A DNA stretch of 64,000 bases from Pedobacter glucosidilyticus (GTDB taxonomy: Bacteria; Bacteroidota; Bacteroidia; Sphingobacteriales; Sphingobacteriaceae), in assembly GCF_002483235.1 (NCBI RefSeq), contig NZ_DLHN01000018.1:1-64000 (forward strand), written 5' to 3'. How positions within the stretch are numbered: the first letter of the stretch is position 1; each line of letters begins with the position of its first letter. Below are positions 8,987-16,846 of the stretch, piece by piece. The notes below the pieces were generated by a model. That model was not told the DNA's origin and ran no database searches. It worked only from the letters and a program-made list of their open reading frames with translations. A program made the translations under genes and the position numbers.

Positions 8987-9534
8987 TTATTTTTTAAGAT
9001 GTATTTGAAAACCTATTCCTGTTTGGAAAGCATAGATTTTTCTTACAGAATCCTCATTCTTTATAATAGAGTATCCTAAATTGAATTCTATACCTATATT
9101 GTTGTTGATATAAAGTACAGGTCCTGCTTTAAAACTTAATGCTTTGCGATATAATTTATCATCAGAAAAGCCTAAATTATATTCTGTTTGTGCAAATACA
9201 TTTGCTCTTTGCTGTATTGGCAGAAAATAATATCTTAAAAAAGGTCCAATGTTATAAGTATTATATGATGAATTATGTAATTGGGATGACCATAATAATC
9301 TGCTTTAACATAGCTATAACCTCCTGATAGACCTGTTACAAATTTGTTTAGTACAAAATATCCTAGAGTAGTAGAAATATCGATATTAGTTTGAGTAAAA
9401 TCTACAGGAATGCCCTTATATTTCGAAGAAGAAAAACTCCCACTCCCCCCAACCAGCCAATTTCCTTTTTCTAGTTGGGCAAAAGAGGGTTTAAAAGCTA
9501 AGCAAATAAGTAATAGTATAACTGTTTTTTTCAT
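8987..9534 (-). pseudogene. Frameshifted outer-membrane beta-barrel paralogue
   Basis: The first part reads from 9534 through a signal peptide and the QLEKGNWLVGGS start, and hits a stop at 9235. A one-base shift within about 9262-9295 restores a continuous frame down to a stop at 8987-8989. The restored part includes YNIGPFLRYYFLP, SFKAGPVLYINNNIGIEFNL and the ending FQIHLKK. These match the intact paralogue at 8453-8980 (YFDLGVFSRYYFL, LLAGPVIYFNERIGLEFNI, LQIHLN). It is either a real frameshift, possibly phase variation or decay, or a sequencing error. Promoter site B lies directly upstream. Confidence 0.8.
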
Positions 9535-9549
9535 AAGTTTATAGGTTAG

Positions 9550-9578
9550 GTCAATTGGTTTATTTTACAATAATAAGC
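9550..9578. repeat. 29-bp exact direct repeat, copy 2
   Basis: This stretch is identical to 8271-8299 and covers the -7 element of site B. The base-for-base match over 29 bp goes beyond the shared operator and indicates a duplicated promoter segment flanking the tandem barrel genes. Confidence 0.85.
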
Positions 9579-9633
9579 TAAGAGAGAACTATGTATGATG
9601 TACTGTTATTGTATATTATATATCAGAGTATCA
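9568..9633 (-). promoter_or_regulatory. PUL promoter site B (barrel genes)
   Basis: Half-sites on the plus strand are TGTACTGTTATTGT (9599-9612) and TATATCAGAGTATC (9619-9632), here with a 20-bp period and more mismatches than the other six sites. The -7-like element TATTATTG (minus strand) lies at 9568-9575, again 23 bp from the nearer half-site. It is the weakest member of the set; the fixed spacing and the shared 29-bp segment with site A support it. Confidence 0.6.
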
Positions 9634-9656
9634 ATTATGATTTGCTATTTATTAGC

Positions 9657-10088
9657 TTAAGCTATATCCTTCCTTAACCCTTCTAACAAAGCTTTAAATT
9701 CTTCTCTATTTTCAGGGGAGATAACCACTTTAGAGCTTTTATGATAAAAAATTAATAAACCAGATGTATCATTACTCCAACTCACAAACCAACTGTAAAG
9801 GCTAAGCCTGTTTACTTCTGTTATTGATGTAATACTCTTTATAGGAATAGTTTTACGGTTAGGCCCAAAGTTTATAATTAAATCTTTTTGGTTTGAAATG
9901 ATATAATGACACCTACAAAGACGTACTATACGGATGATGTTAGTAAACATCAGCATGGGTAAAATATACAAGGGAAGCTTCCAAGTTGTAAAAATAAGTA
10001 TAAATGCTATTCCTATTAGAGGTAGGAACACTAAGAATGTAATAAAATAACTCTTTTGGCTTTTAAATTTTATGGAGTTTAATGGCAT
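9657..10088 (-). CDS. Membrane protein with bacterial PH-like domain
   Basis: A 143-residue protein with two N-terminal membrane segments (about residues 15-32 and 37-52). A soluble part follows that resembles the bacterial pleckstrin-homology (bPH, YdbT-like) domain: alternating strands with CHYIISNQKDLIINFG, a turn, then TIPIKSITSI and a C-terminal helix. Such domains usually stabilise membrane complexes and have no catalytic role. It is the last gene of the GH2 operon, 28 bases after a small membrane protein. There is no obvious terminator after it. Confidence 0.6.
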   Translation of the reverse strand: MPLNSIKFKSQKSYFITFLVFLPLIGIAFILIFTTWKLPLYILPMLMFTNIIRIVRLCRCHYIISNQKDLIINFGPNRKTIPIKSITSITEVNRLSLYSWFVSWSNDTSGLLIFYHKSSKVVISPENREEFKALLEGLRKDIA

Positions 10089-10116
10089 AAGTAAATGTTT
10101 TTTAATGATTTTTCTT

Positions 10117-10299
10117 TTAAACTTTTAGACTACGCCTGCTTACATAATAGTAATATCCATACCCTAAAAAGGGTACGAATATGACGATGAGTAACCAATA
10201 AAATCTATAATGTATAGCTTCTTTAGCTGATGCTCTTACAGCAAAAAAAGCCACTATCATGCAGTGAATAGCTATTAAAATATTTAGTAGATGATTCAT
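10117..10299 (-). CDS. Small PLDc_N-like membrane protein
   Basis: A 60-residue protein with two hydrophobic segments (residues 3-22 and 33-52) separated by a short charged loop, ending YYYYVSRRSLKV. The WLLIVIFVPFLGYGYYYYV pattern resembles the N-terminal membrane module of phospholipase D nuclease-like proteins (PLDc_N), which also occurs alone. It is one of five small membrane proteins in this operon. The start at 10299 follows the previous stop (10319) by 19 bases. Confidence 0.6.
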   Translation of the reverse strand: MNHLLNILIAIHCMIVAFFAVRASAKEAIHYRFYWLLIVIFVPFLGYGYYYYVSRRSLKV

Positions 10300-10318
10300 A
10301 TAGTGTGTTTAAGTAAGT

Positions 10319-11131
10319 TTACTGCGGTTGATCTGTTGCTAAATAATAAACGCCAATTTTAGAATAATGCTCGCCTTGGTAAGAAGAATAAGTACCACCT
10401 TTCCATTGTATATTAGCTTGAGGAAAAATAGAAGGATAGGTTGCCCCAACATAATTAGCTGCGGGAATGTCTACACCGTTTAAATTTGCTTTTACATAAC
10501 CTGTACTATTTTTACTGAAGTTGATGGTTAAAGCTAACTCGAAAGTTTGACCTGCAGTGATAGCATTTCTCACGATTCTTGAAACCGGGAAACCAGTTTT
10601 TGGTCGGTATGTTTTATTAGGCGCATCCCAGATATAATCATAAACCAAGTAATCTACCTTATCTGCCAAAATACGAGCAACAACTAAAGGTTTATACACG
10701 ATAGAATCATTAGGATCTCTATAGCCCCAAGCCATGGTTTGGATAACCCAACCACCTTCATTAGGCTTATTATCCTCGGCGGTAAGCGCCATTTTAAATT
10801 TCCCTTTAACGGTTACCAATTTATCAGTATTGGTAAAAGTTGTTAATCTTCTTGATACTTCTGCCCTACCTGTAGCCTGGTTGCTGGGATTATTGATGAT
10901 AGACCAATTGAGTTTCTCTACAGCATCAAACTGCCATTTACCACCACCAGATATATCCTGATTCCAACCGTTTGCAAAACCATCGCTCATGTTATCAATC
11001 CAAGTTACAGTAGGTTGGCTGCTTGTTGGTGGAGTTGGTGTTACCTTTACAGGCGTTTCTTCATCGCCTTTACAAGCTATTAAACTTAAGCTGATTAAAA
11101 ATAGGTAAGTTAAAAATTGTAATGTTTTCAT
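10319..11131 (-). CDS. Jelly-roll lipoprotein, candidate polysaccharide lyase or glycan-binding protein
   Basis: A 270-residue lipoprotein (lipobox LIAC, acylated Cys at residue 20) with a proline/threonine linker, then a beta-rich domain. Conserved-looking segments shared with the paralogue at 37865-38686 include GRAEVSRRLT, GGWVIQTMAW, YKPLVVARIL, QWKGGTY and KIGVYYL, ending DQPQ versus DQAQ. The Lys-Ile-Gly-Val-Tyr strand near the end recalls concanavalin-A-like polysaccharide lyases (PL7, PL13, PL14 and PL20 types), where a similar strand carries catalytic residues. That family link is my inference. It is co-transcribed with the GH2 gene and small membrane proteins. Confidence 0.6.
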   Translation of the reverse strand: MKTLQFLTYLFLISLSLIACKGDEETPVKVTPTPPTSSQPTVTWIDNMSDGFANGWNQDISGGGKWQFDAVEKLNWSIINNPSNQATGRAEVSRRLTTFTNTDKLVTVKGKFKMALTAEDNKPNEGGWVIQTMAWGYRDPNDSIVYKPLVVARILADKVDYLVYDYIWDAPNKTYRPKTGFPVSRIVRNAITAGQTFELALTINFSKNSTGYVKANLNGVDIPAANYVGATYPSIFPQANIQWKGGTYSSYQGEHYSKIGVYYLATDQPQ

Positions 11132-11153
11132 ATTGATATATTTTAAGAGTTAT

Positions 11154-11414
11154 CTATACATTATGAATATGCTTTGTTACTTGCTTAAGAACATAAATAC
11201 TTAGCAGATATAAAACAGTTAAACATGAAGCAAGGGCAATTTTATCATACAATACGTTTTTAAAAAAGTTATTCAAACCCGTTATAGCACCTGTTAAAAA
11301 GAATATGGATATAAAAAAATAAAAGCTATTTTTCTTTACCCTATTCACATTATAAAAACCCACTATAACAGCTATTTGAAAAAAGATCACACATAAGCAG
11401 ATGATCATCATCAT
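11154..11414 (-). CDS. Small three-helix membrane protein
   Basis: An 86-residue protein with three predicted membrane helices (about residues 3-20, 31-47 and 60-76) and a basic/His tail (KHIHNV). I recognise no family. The start ATG (11414) overlaps the stop of the 46-residue gene upstream in an ATGA arrangement, so the two are translationally coupled. It precedes the jelly-roll lipoprotein by 22 bases. Confidence 0.55.
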   Translation of the reverse strand: MMMIICLCVIFFQIAVIVGFYNVNRVKKNSFYFFISIFFLTGAITGLNNFFKNVLYDKIALASCLTVLYLLSIYVLKQVTKHIHNV

Positions 11415-11551
11415 GGTTTTATTCCCCCTCTTTCAATGCCTGATTTATTTTGGTTTAAATTTTTATGTACCATAAAGTATTCTATCAATATCAATAAAAA
11501 AAGAACCGTAACGATGCCGATGATGATGGTCCATATTCTTTTGTTGTTCAT
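11411..11551 (-). CDS. 46-residue single-pass membrane protein
   Basis: A short gene read directly from the sequence: MNNKRIWTIIIGIVTVLFLL begins the product, giving one membrane helix (about residues 7-27) followed by a charged tail ending GIKP. Its start overlaps the preceding stop (TAATG, one base) and its stop overlaps the following start (ATGA, four bases). That double coupling, and not homology, is the evidence that it is translated. Function unknown. Confidence 0.6.
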   Translation of the reverse strand: MNNKRIWTIIIGIVTVLFLLILIEYFMVHKNLNQNKSGIERGGIKP

Positions 11552-11811
11552 TACATTAAGCCGCTAAAAATTCTTATTAAAAAGCCTGCAACAGAAAAAA
11601 ATGCTACAAAGCCATAAATACATAGTTTGATAAGCTTTGGTATATTTATTAAAAAAGTAAGTAACAAAACCAAGAGCATTATTTTGGTAATTCCCTCGTA
11701 ATAAGTCCCTTTATGGTCTATAAAATAATCATAAGATGAAAAAGCTACATAGCAGGCTAATAAAGCGACACCTATTTTAAACCATGAGGTTTTATTTAAC
11801 TTTATTTCCAT
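11551..11811 (-). CDS. Small membrane protein
   Basis: An 86-residue protein with hydrophobic segments at about residues 12-27, 42-58 and 63-82. The start lies 20 bases inside the 3' end of the upstream hydrolase gene, and the stop overlaps the next start by one base. It therefore heads a coupled trio of small membrane proteins. No family is recognised; a membrane-anchored accessory role for the co-transcribed hydrolases is a guess from context. Confidence 0.55.
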   Translation of the reverse strand: MEIKLNKTSWFKIGVALLACYVAFSSYDYFIDHKGTYYEGITKIMLLVLLLTFLINIPKLIKLCIYGFVAFFSVAGFLIRIFSGLM

Positions 11812-13039
11812 GGCTTACCTGCGTTTTTAAAACCTTATCAAAATATTGCATGGCGTAGCCTGGTTTACCATCGGGCTTCAATAGCCAAAACCCATTTAAA
11901 TCTGTTTCTTTGTTGGTAAAGTTTGGCTGCTCTATTTTCACATCTTTGGCAGTTTCGTTACAATACAATTCCCATATCACTACATAAGGAATGTCTTGTG
12001 CTAAACAAACGGCTAAATAATTATCCCAACGCTCTTCAAACTCGGTTGGTAGGTTTTTAGTTGCCATTTCTGGGATGCCTATCTCACCTATATAAACAAT
12101 TGGCTTTTTTACATAAGCAGTAGGTTTTATTTTACTTCTGAGGTATGCAATGCCACGGTATAAATCAATTCCTTTTTTATCAAAATCTGTAGCATCATAG
12201 GCAGACCATGAAACCATATCAACCTCTACATGTGGTAAAACATTATTGGTAAGTGTAGGAACGCCATACATAGCATCTATCACTTTATTCACCTCTATAG
12301 AATGGTAAACTTTACATTTGGTGTTTTGCACTTCGGTTCTGGCTTGGCTTACCCCATCTTGGCGGGCTTTAAAAGCCTTCATCATGCTGGTAAATCTTTC
12401 TGCCACATCAGCAGGAGGTTCTACTCTTCCCCATTGCGCATCACGACCAACACCGCCGCGTAAAATCCAATCGCCTTCCCAATTTTTAAGGATAAAAGTA
12501 ACCTCCCTATCCTGATATTTCTCCAGTAAATATTTAGTTAGCTCATAATACTCTTGCTGCTCTTTCACCAAACCGCTATCACTTACATTTACCATACTTT
12601 TGATACCAGAACCACCTGTACTCAGCATAAACGTAGTAAAAGGAACATCAAAAGCTTGTTGATAATAAGGGTGTTGTGCCAATTGCTTTAAACTGATATT
12701 AGGCGCTAAATTCCAATTAGAATTATACTGATAACCCGATGGATTTTTATAAAACCACAGTTTACATACTCCAAAACCTAGTTGATGCAATTGCTTTGCG
12801 CCTTCTACTAAATAGGGTTCTTGCGTTAAGAAATACTTACCGCCCACATGGGTAGCACCTAAACGAGATTTTATATCTTGAGGGATAGTAACTCCTTTAC
12901 TTATTTTATGCTTATCTATGATTTTAAGTATAGCAAGCTCTTCTTTAAGCTTTTTTGGTGCTTCTTGTGCGTTTACACTGATACAAAAGAAACTGGCAAT
13001 TGTAAGAATTACCAATTTCCTTATTTTATGATGAATCAT
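11792..13039 (-). CDS. Putative exported glycoside hydrolase (TIM-barrel-like)
   Basis: A 415-residue protein with a signal peptide (to about residue 24, VNAQ). Features of a clan GH-A-like barrel are visible: VYIGEIGIPE with E319 as candidate nucleophile at the end of a strand, VDMVSWSAYDA before it, and VVIWELYCNE after it (Trp near residue 356). A candidate acid/base is the Glu in YHSIEVNK. I cannot assign a GH family. Its start overlaps the GH2 stop by 4 bases, so both are made together and probably act on the same glycan. It overlaps the next small gene by 20 bases. Confidence 0.6.
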   Translation of the reverse strand: MIHHKIRKLVILTIASFFCISVNAQEAPKKLKEELAILKIIDKHKISKGVTIPQDIKSRLGATHVGGKYFLTQEPYLVEGAKQLHQLGFGVCKLWFYKNPSGYQYNSNWNLAPNISLKQLAQHPYYQQAFDVPFTTFMLSTGGSGIKSMVNVSDSGLVKEQQEYYELTKYLLEKYQDREVTFILKNWEGDWILRGGVGRDAQWGRVEPPADVAERFTSMMKAFKARQDGVSQARTEVQNTKCKVYHSIEVNKVIDAMYGVPTLTNNVLPHVEVDMVSWSAYDATDFDKKGIDLYRGIAYLRSKIKPTAYVKKPIVYIGEIGIPEMATKNLPTEFEERWDNYLAVCLAQDIPYVVIWELYCNETAKDVKIEQPNFTNKETDLNGFWLLKPDGKPGYAMQYFDKVLKTQVSHGNKVK

Positions 13040-15933
13040 TTAGCAGCTATTTTGATGTTTTTAGATGAATCGATATTATAACCATCCACAGCAATTTCTA
13101 CCTCACCGTTTTGTATTGGATAGTCTACCATTATTTTCCTGCTTTCGCCGGGTAAAAGGTTAAAATATCCGTCAGAGAAATAGGCTGGTAAAATAATCTC
13201 TTTACTGGCGCATGATTTTAAATTAAGCTTTACCGCAATAGCAGGAGTAGCAGATGGATTGCTTACTGTAAAATAAGTTTTAACCGTTTCGGTAGTTTTC
13301 TTTTCGTTTATCTTAACATCTAACTTTACGTTTGCCAGTTTATTAAAAGCTAAGAAATTAGCCTCTTTACCGTTATTTTTCCAGTAATCGTTATCAGAAA
13401 GGATTTTTCCATTTCTATCAGTAAGCTTTAACCTTACCAGATAATTGGCTGGCAAATTTGTTGGTAGTTGCGCTTTAAAACCTTTATTTAATTGATTTTG
13501 AAGCACTTGTATAGTAGCTTTTTGCTGATGGATTTGCTTACCATCTAAATCATATACATTTAAATGAAGTTTGGCATCTTTGTAAGCGTTTAATGATGTA
13601 TTTACTACTACCACTTCATCGTTATGTAAATTCATTTGAACGTGAACAGGCTCGCAAGCTTTTTGGGAAGCAAAGTAAGAACTAAAAGTTTCAAAATCCC
13701 AAGAGTAAACTTGCCAAACGGTACTTGGCCAAGCCGGATGTGTCATCCACAATAATAAACCACTGGTATTTTGCCATAATTTGCTATTCCAAGACTCAAA
13801 CATAGCTCTGTGGCTATCGTAATTTATCATTTGAGCTTTTTTACAGAAATCTTCAAGATCTTTTGCAGGGCCATATAAAGAATCTATCGCTCTGCGGTAA
13901 TCATTTTGCCCGAAGTGTAAATCATGGTAATACCAAGCATCACTAATAGGCCAAACATCTTCTTTAGCCATCATTTTACGCATAGATGCTGCTGTTGGTA
14001 CAGATGGTGTACCCAACTCGGTACTAAAACCGTCAGCAATTTTGGTAAAATATACTGTAGGATCTTTTTCGTAATCCCACGGACCACTGGCTCTTAAATT
14101 CATTAATCTGGAGTTACCATGATAATGGCGAGTTCCATCTTCTTTAGCAATTAAGGTAGCCAATTCAACATCTAACTTTGGTAAGGCATAACCTTCGTTA
14201 CGAGGGCACCAAATAGCAATAGAAGGATGGTTTCTGAAACGTTTTACTACGTCTCTGGCATTTTCTACAAAAAGATGTTCATCATTAACTTCCAGATTAT
14301 ATCCTTCTGTAGAAAGCCAGAAATCGTTCCAAACTAACATGCCATATTCATCACATAATTCATAAAAAACCTCTTCTGTGCTTTCGCCAGTCCAGTTTCT
14401 TATCATGGTGAAATTAGCGTCTTTATGCAATCTAAAATAAGGCTCAAGCTGTGTTCTGGATACACGTTTCATGGCATCATCCATACCCCAGTTACCGCCT
14501 TTGCAATATATTTTTTGTCCGTTTACTTTAATCACCAAAAATGGTGCTGTAGAAGTTTCTTTACTATTCTGGAATACAGCCGGGTTAATGCCAGGTAGTA
14601 AACTTGGAATGGTAACGCCATTGGCTACTTCTCTTCTATTGGCATTATCAAAAAGGGCTTTTCCATCTTTTAGAGCCGTTATCGGGTTTAGTTCAACCCG
14701 TTTATTTTTTTCTTGAGGAAAATCAACCGTCATATCATAAGTTAACTCTCTGATACCAAAGCGTGTTGTTTTATCATCGGTACTCAACCCATTAACTTGA
14801 GCATTTAACGTTAACTGATATAATGCTTGCTTACCATAACCGTTTGGCCACCAAAGACGAGGATTTTTCAGGTTTAACTGGGCAAATTCTGCTGGCAAGA
14901 AGCTTACTATTTTACGTTCACCAGCTGCTAAATCAACCGTTTTGGAGAAAGTGATATTTTCTATTTTACCTGTTAAGGTAACTTTTTGAGCTGTTTTGTT
15001 GGTATTATGAAGTTCTGTTTTTACAGTTATAGCTGCTCTGCTGGTATCTGGCAAAGGTAAATCCGTAATTACTTGTGGATATTCTATCACCACAGGGCCG
15101 CTTAGTTTTAACCTTACATCTTGCCAAATACCAATATTTCTATCGCGGATACCAGGTACCCAATCCCAACCTTCTGAAGAGATAAAAGTAGGACCATCTA
15201 CAGCCAGTAATCCTCCATTTGGCCCTCTGCCTGCTGTTGCAGATTCTTCATGCGGTATACCCGGATTTTGTGGAGGAATAATACGCACAGCTACCACATT
15301 CTCTCCTGATGGGTTTAAGTGTTTACTTACATCATAAGTAGCTGCTTTAAAAGCACCGCTCATTTTACCTAGTAAATGGCCGTTCATCCAAATATCAGCT
15401 TGGTAATTAATACCGTTAAATACCAACCAAAGCTGCTTTTTATCATTTAAAGCCGGTGTTTTAAACGTTGTACGATACCACCAGTTTTGTCGGCATAAAT
15501 CTTCCGGAATAACCATATTGTTTAAACCAAAATATGGATCTGGATAAACACCTTGATCTACCAAAGTGGTTAATACGGTACCCGGTACTGTTGCATTGTA
15601 CCAGTTTTTGGTATTTAGGGCTGGGGTAGAAATATATTCGCCAGAGGCTTGTACAGCAGAAGCCTGAATCATCTCCCAACCGCCAGTTATTTGTAATTCA
15701 TCATTAGCCAAAGGCTTTAATATGGTTTTAGCTTCTACTTTAGCTTTCTTAACAGGCATCACTACCGCAGCCTTAGATTTTGGCAAGGTAGCAGGGTCTT
15801 GAGGTTGAGATAAACCATAATTAAGTTTGTATTGCTGAGCGTTTAATTGTGTAGCACCCAAAATTAACAAACCTGTTAAAGCGGTTTTTTTAATACCACT
15901 CCAAAGCATCCTTTTTCTACTGTAATGATTCAT
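13036..15933 (-). CDS. Glycoside hydrolase family 2 enzyme (exo-beta-glucosaminidase/mannosidase-like)
   Basis: A 965-residue exported enzyme: signal peptide to about residue 32, GH2 sugar-binding jelly roll (about 80-275), immunoglobulin-like domain (about 280-400), then the TIM barrel. The acid/base is E580 in SIAIWCPRNEGY and the nucleophile E639 in DGFSTELGTPSVP. The barrel resembles the exo-beta-D-glucosaminidase and beta-mannosidase branch more than beta-galactosidases, judged by the WDYEKDPTVYF and STELGTPSVP surroundings. The exact sugar is uncertain. It is the first gene of the operon under promoter site C and would trim oligosaccharides made by the lyases. Confidence 0.88.
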   Translation of the reverse strand: MNHYSRKRMLWSGIKKTALTGLLILGATQLNAQQYKLNYGLSQPQDPATLPKSKAAVVMPVKKAKVEAKTILKPLANDELQITGGWEMIQASAVQASGEYISTPALNTKNWYNATVPGTVLTTLVDQGVYPDPYFGLNNMVIPEDLCRQNWWYRTTFKTPALNDKKQLWLVFNGINYQADIWMNGHLLGKMSGAFKAATYDVSKHLNPSGENVVAVRIIPPQNPGIPHEESATAGRGPNGGLLAVDGPTFISSEGWDWVPGIRDRNIGIWQDVRLKLSGPVVIEYPQVITDLPLPDTSRAAITVKTELHNTNKTAQKVTLTGKIENITFSKTVDLAAGERKIVSFLPAEFAQLNLKNPRLWWPNGYGKQALYQLTLNAQVNGLSTDDKTTRFGIRELTYDMTVDFPQEKNKRVELNPITALKDGKALFDNANRREVANGVTIPSLLPGINPAVFQNSKETSTAPFLVIKVNGQKIYCKGGNWGMDDAMKRVSRTQLEPYFRLHKDANFTMIRNWTGESTEEVFYELCDEYGMLVWNDFWLSTEGYNLEVNDEHLFVENARDVVKRFRNHPSIAIWCPRNEGYALPKLDVELATLIAKEDGTRHYHGNSRLMNLRASGPWDYEKDPTVYFTKIADGFSTELGTPSVPTAASMRKMMAKEDVWPISDAWYYHDLHFGQNDYRRAIDSLYGPAKDLEDFCKKAQMINYDSHRAMFESWNSKLWQNTSGLLLWMTHPAWPSTVWQVYSWDFETFSSYFASQKACEPVHVQMNLHNDEVVVVNTSLNAYKDAKLHLNVYDLDGKQIHQQKATIQVLQNQLNKGFKAQLPTNLPANYLVRLKLTDRNGKILSDNDYWKNNGKEANFLAFNKLANVKLDVKINEKKTTETVKTYFTVSNPSATPAIAVKLNLKSCASKEIILPAYFSDGYFNLLPGESRKIMVDYPIQNGEVEIAVDGYNIDSSKNIKIAAK

Positions 15934-16023
15934 AAAATATATAATATAACTTATACCGGTTTTTCAACAAATAAAAAATATGGTGTTAAGTTTATAAACA
16001 ATCTTTAGGATATAAATTGTGTG

Positions 16024-16089
16024 CAATAATACCTTATCTAGTTTTCTTGTTTGTATACTGTAGTATCAATTTAGTATACAAGAGTGTTG
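16024..16089 (-). promoter_or_regulatory. PUL promoter site C (GH2 operon)
   Basis: Half-sites on the plus strand are TATACTGTAGTATC (16054-16067) and TATACAAGAGTGTT (16075-16088), period 21. The -7-like element TATTATTG on the minus strand is at 16024-16031, 22 bp from the nearer half-site. The GH2 start is about 90 bases further on. Apart from this site and the repeat element next to it, I see nothing else in 15934-16312. Confidence 0.75.
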
Positions 16090-16183
16090 AAATCGGGTTT
16101 ATCAGAACTTCATATAGCTAAACGCATTATAAAGACCTTAATTCCTAAAATTTAATTCAAAATTGTTTCTTTATTAAAATAAG

Positions 16184-16298
16184 GAAACTGTCTAAAAATA
16201 AGCTAAAGTTTTTTGAACTAGTTGTTACCATCAGTAAACTATTTTGCTTAAAAGTAATTTTAGTGATAGCACAATCATACTTTTTTTAAGACAGTCTC
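16184..16298. mobile_element. MITE-like element with CTGTCT termini
   Basis: A 115-bp non-coding stretch has inverted ends: GAAACTGTCTAAAAA at the left, and at the right the complement of GAGACTGTCTTAAAAA. The ends match those of the element at 8138-8261, while the interiors differ. It lies between the end of the SusCD operon (stop 16313) and the GH2 promoter. It may be a non-autonomous transposable element whose transposase is elsewhere; no transposase gene is in this window. Confidence 0.5.
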
Positions 16299-16312
16299 TT
16301 TTATTTAATCAT

Positions 16313-16813
16313 TTATTTTACCACAATAGTCTTTTCTACAATGTTATTCTTATACCCATCGGTAAAATTACCATGTACTGTTGCTACAATTACCATTTTA
16401 TAAGTTCCGGGTTTTGTGTACGTATATTTAAATGAATAACCGGTTGTTTTAGTTCCTGTCATTAAAAATCCTTTTGCAAACAAAAGTCCGTAGTCTTTAA
16501 AATCATCACTTCTTACCAGTACAACATTACCATAAACATCTATAGAGTCAGCAGTTGGTGTAACAGTACTTTTAACTGTTAGTCTATTACCGGCCGGCCA
16601 CAGGGTGCACATATCTGCATTGGTATTTACTTTTACAGTTAATACTTTATTAACAGCTGCTTCTGTTACCAAAGAATCTGCATTTATTTTGTTAGGATGA
16701 AAGAAACTTATTTCATTAACATTTGCAGACTCCACATTTTCTTTTTGACAAGATGCCAACACTACTACTAATACCAGCGTTAACAGGTAATATATATTTC
16801 TAAATTTTTTCAT
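16313..16813 (-). CDS. SusE-position surface lipoprotein
   Basis: A 166-residue lipoprotein (lipobox LASC, Cys 22) with a single beta-sandwich-like domain ending in YSFKYTYTKPGTYKMVIVATV, an immunoglobulin/PKD-like pattern. It is third in the SusC-SusD operon, 33 bases after SusD, which is the place where SusE/SusF-type glycan-binding lipoproteins are found. The sequence does not clearly match SusE, so the role is inferred from position. Confidence 0.65.
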   Translation of the reverse strand: MKKFRNIYYLLTLVLVVVLASCQKENVESANVNEISFFHPNKINADSLVTEAAVNKVLTVKVNTNADMCTLWPAGNRLTVKSTVTPTADSIDVYGNVVLVRSDDFKDYGLLFAKGFLMTGTKTTGYSFKYTYTKPGTYKMVIVATVHGNFTDGYKNNIVEKTIVVK

Positions 16814-16846
16814 TTTAATATGTTTTAAAAAAGTAAAACCATGTAT

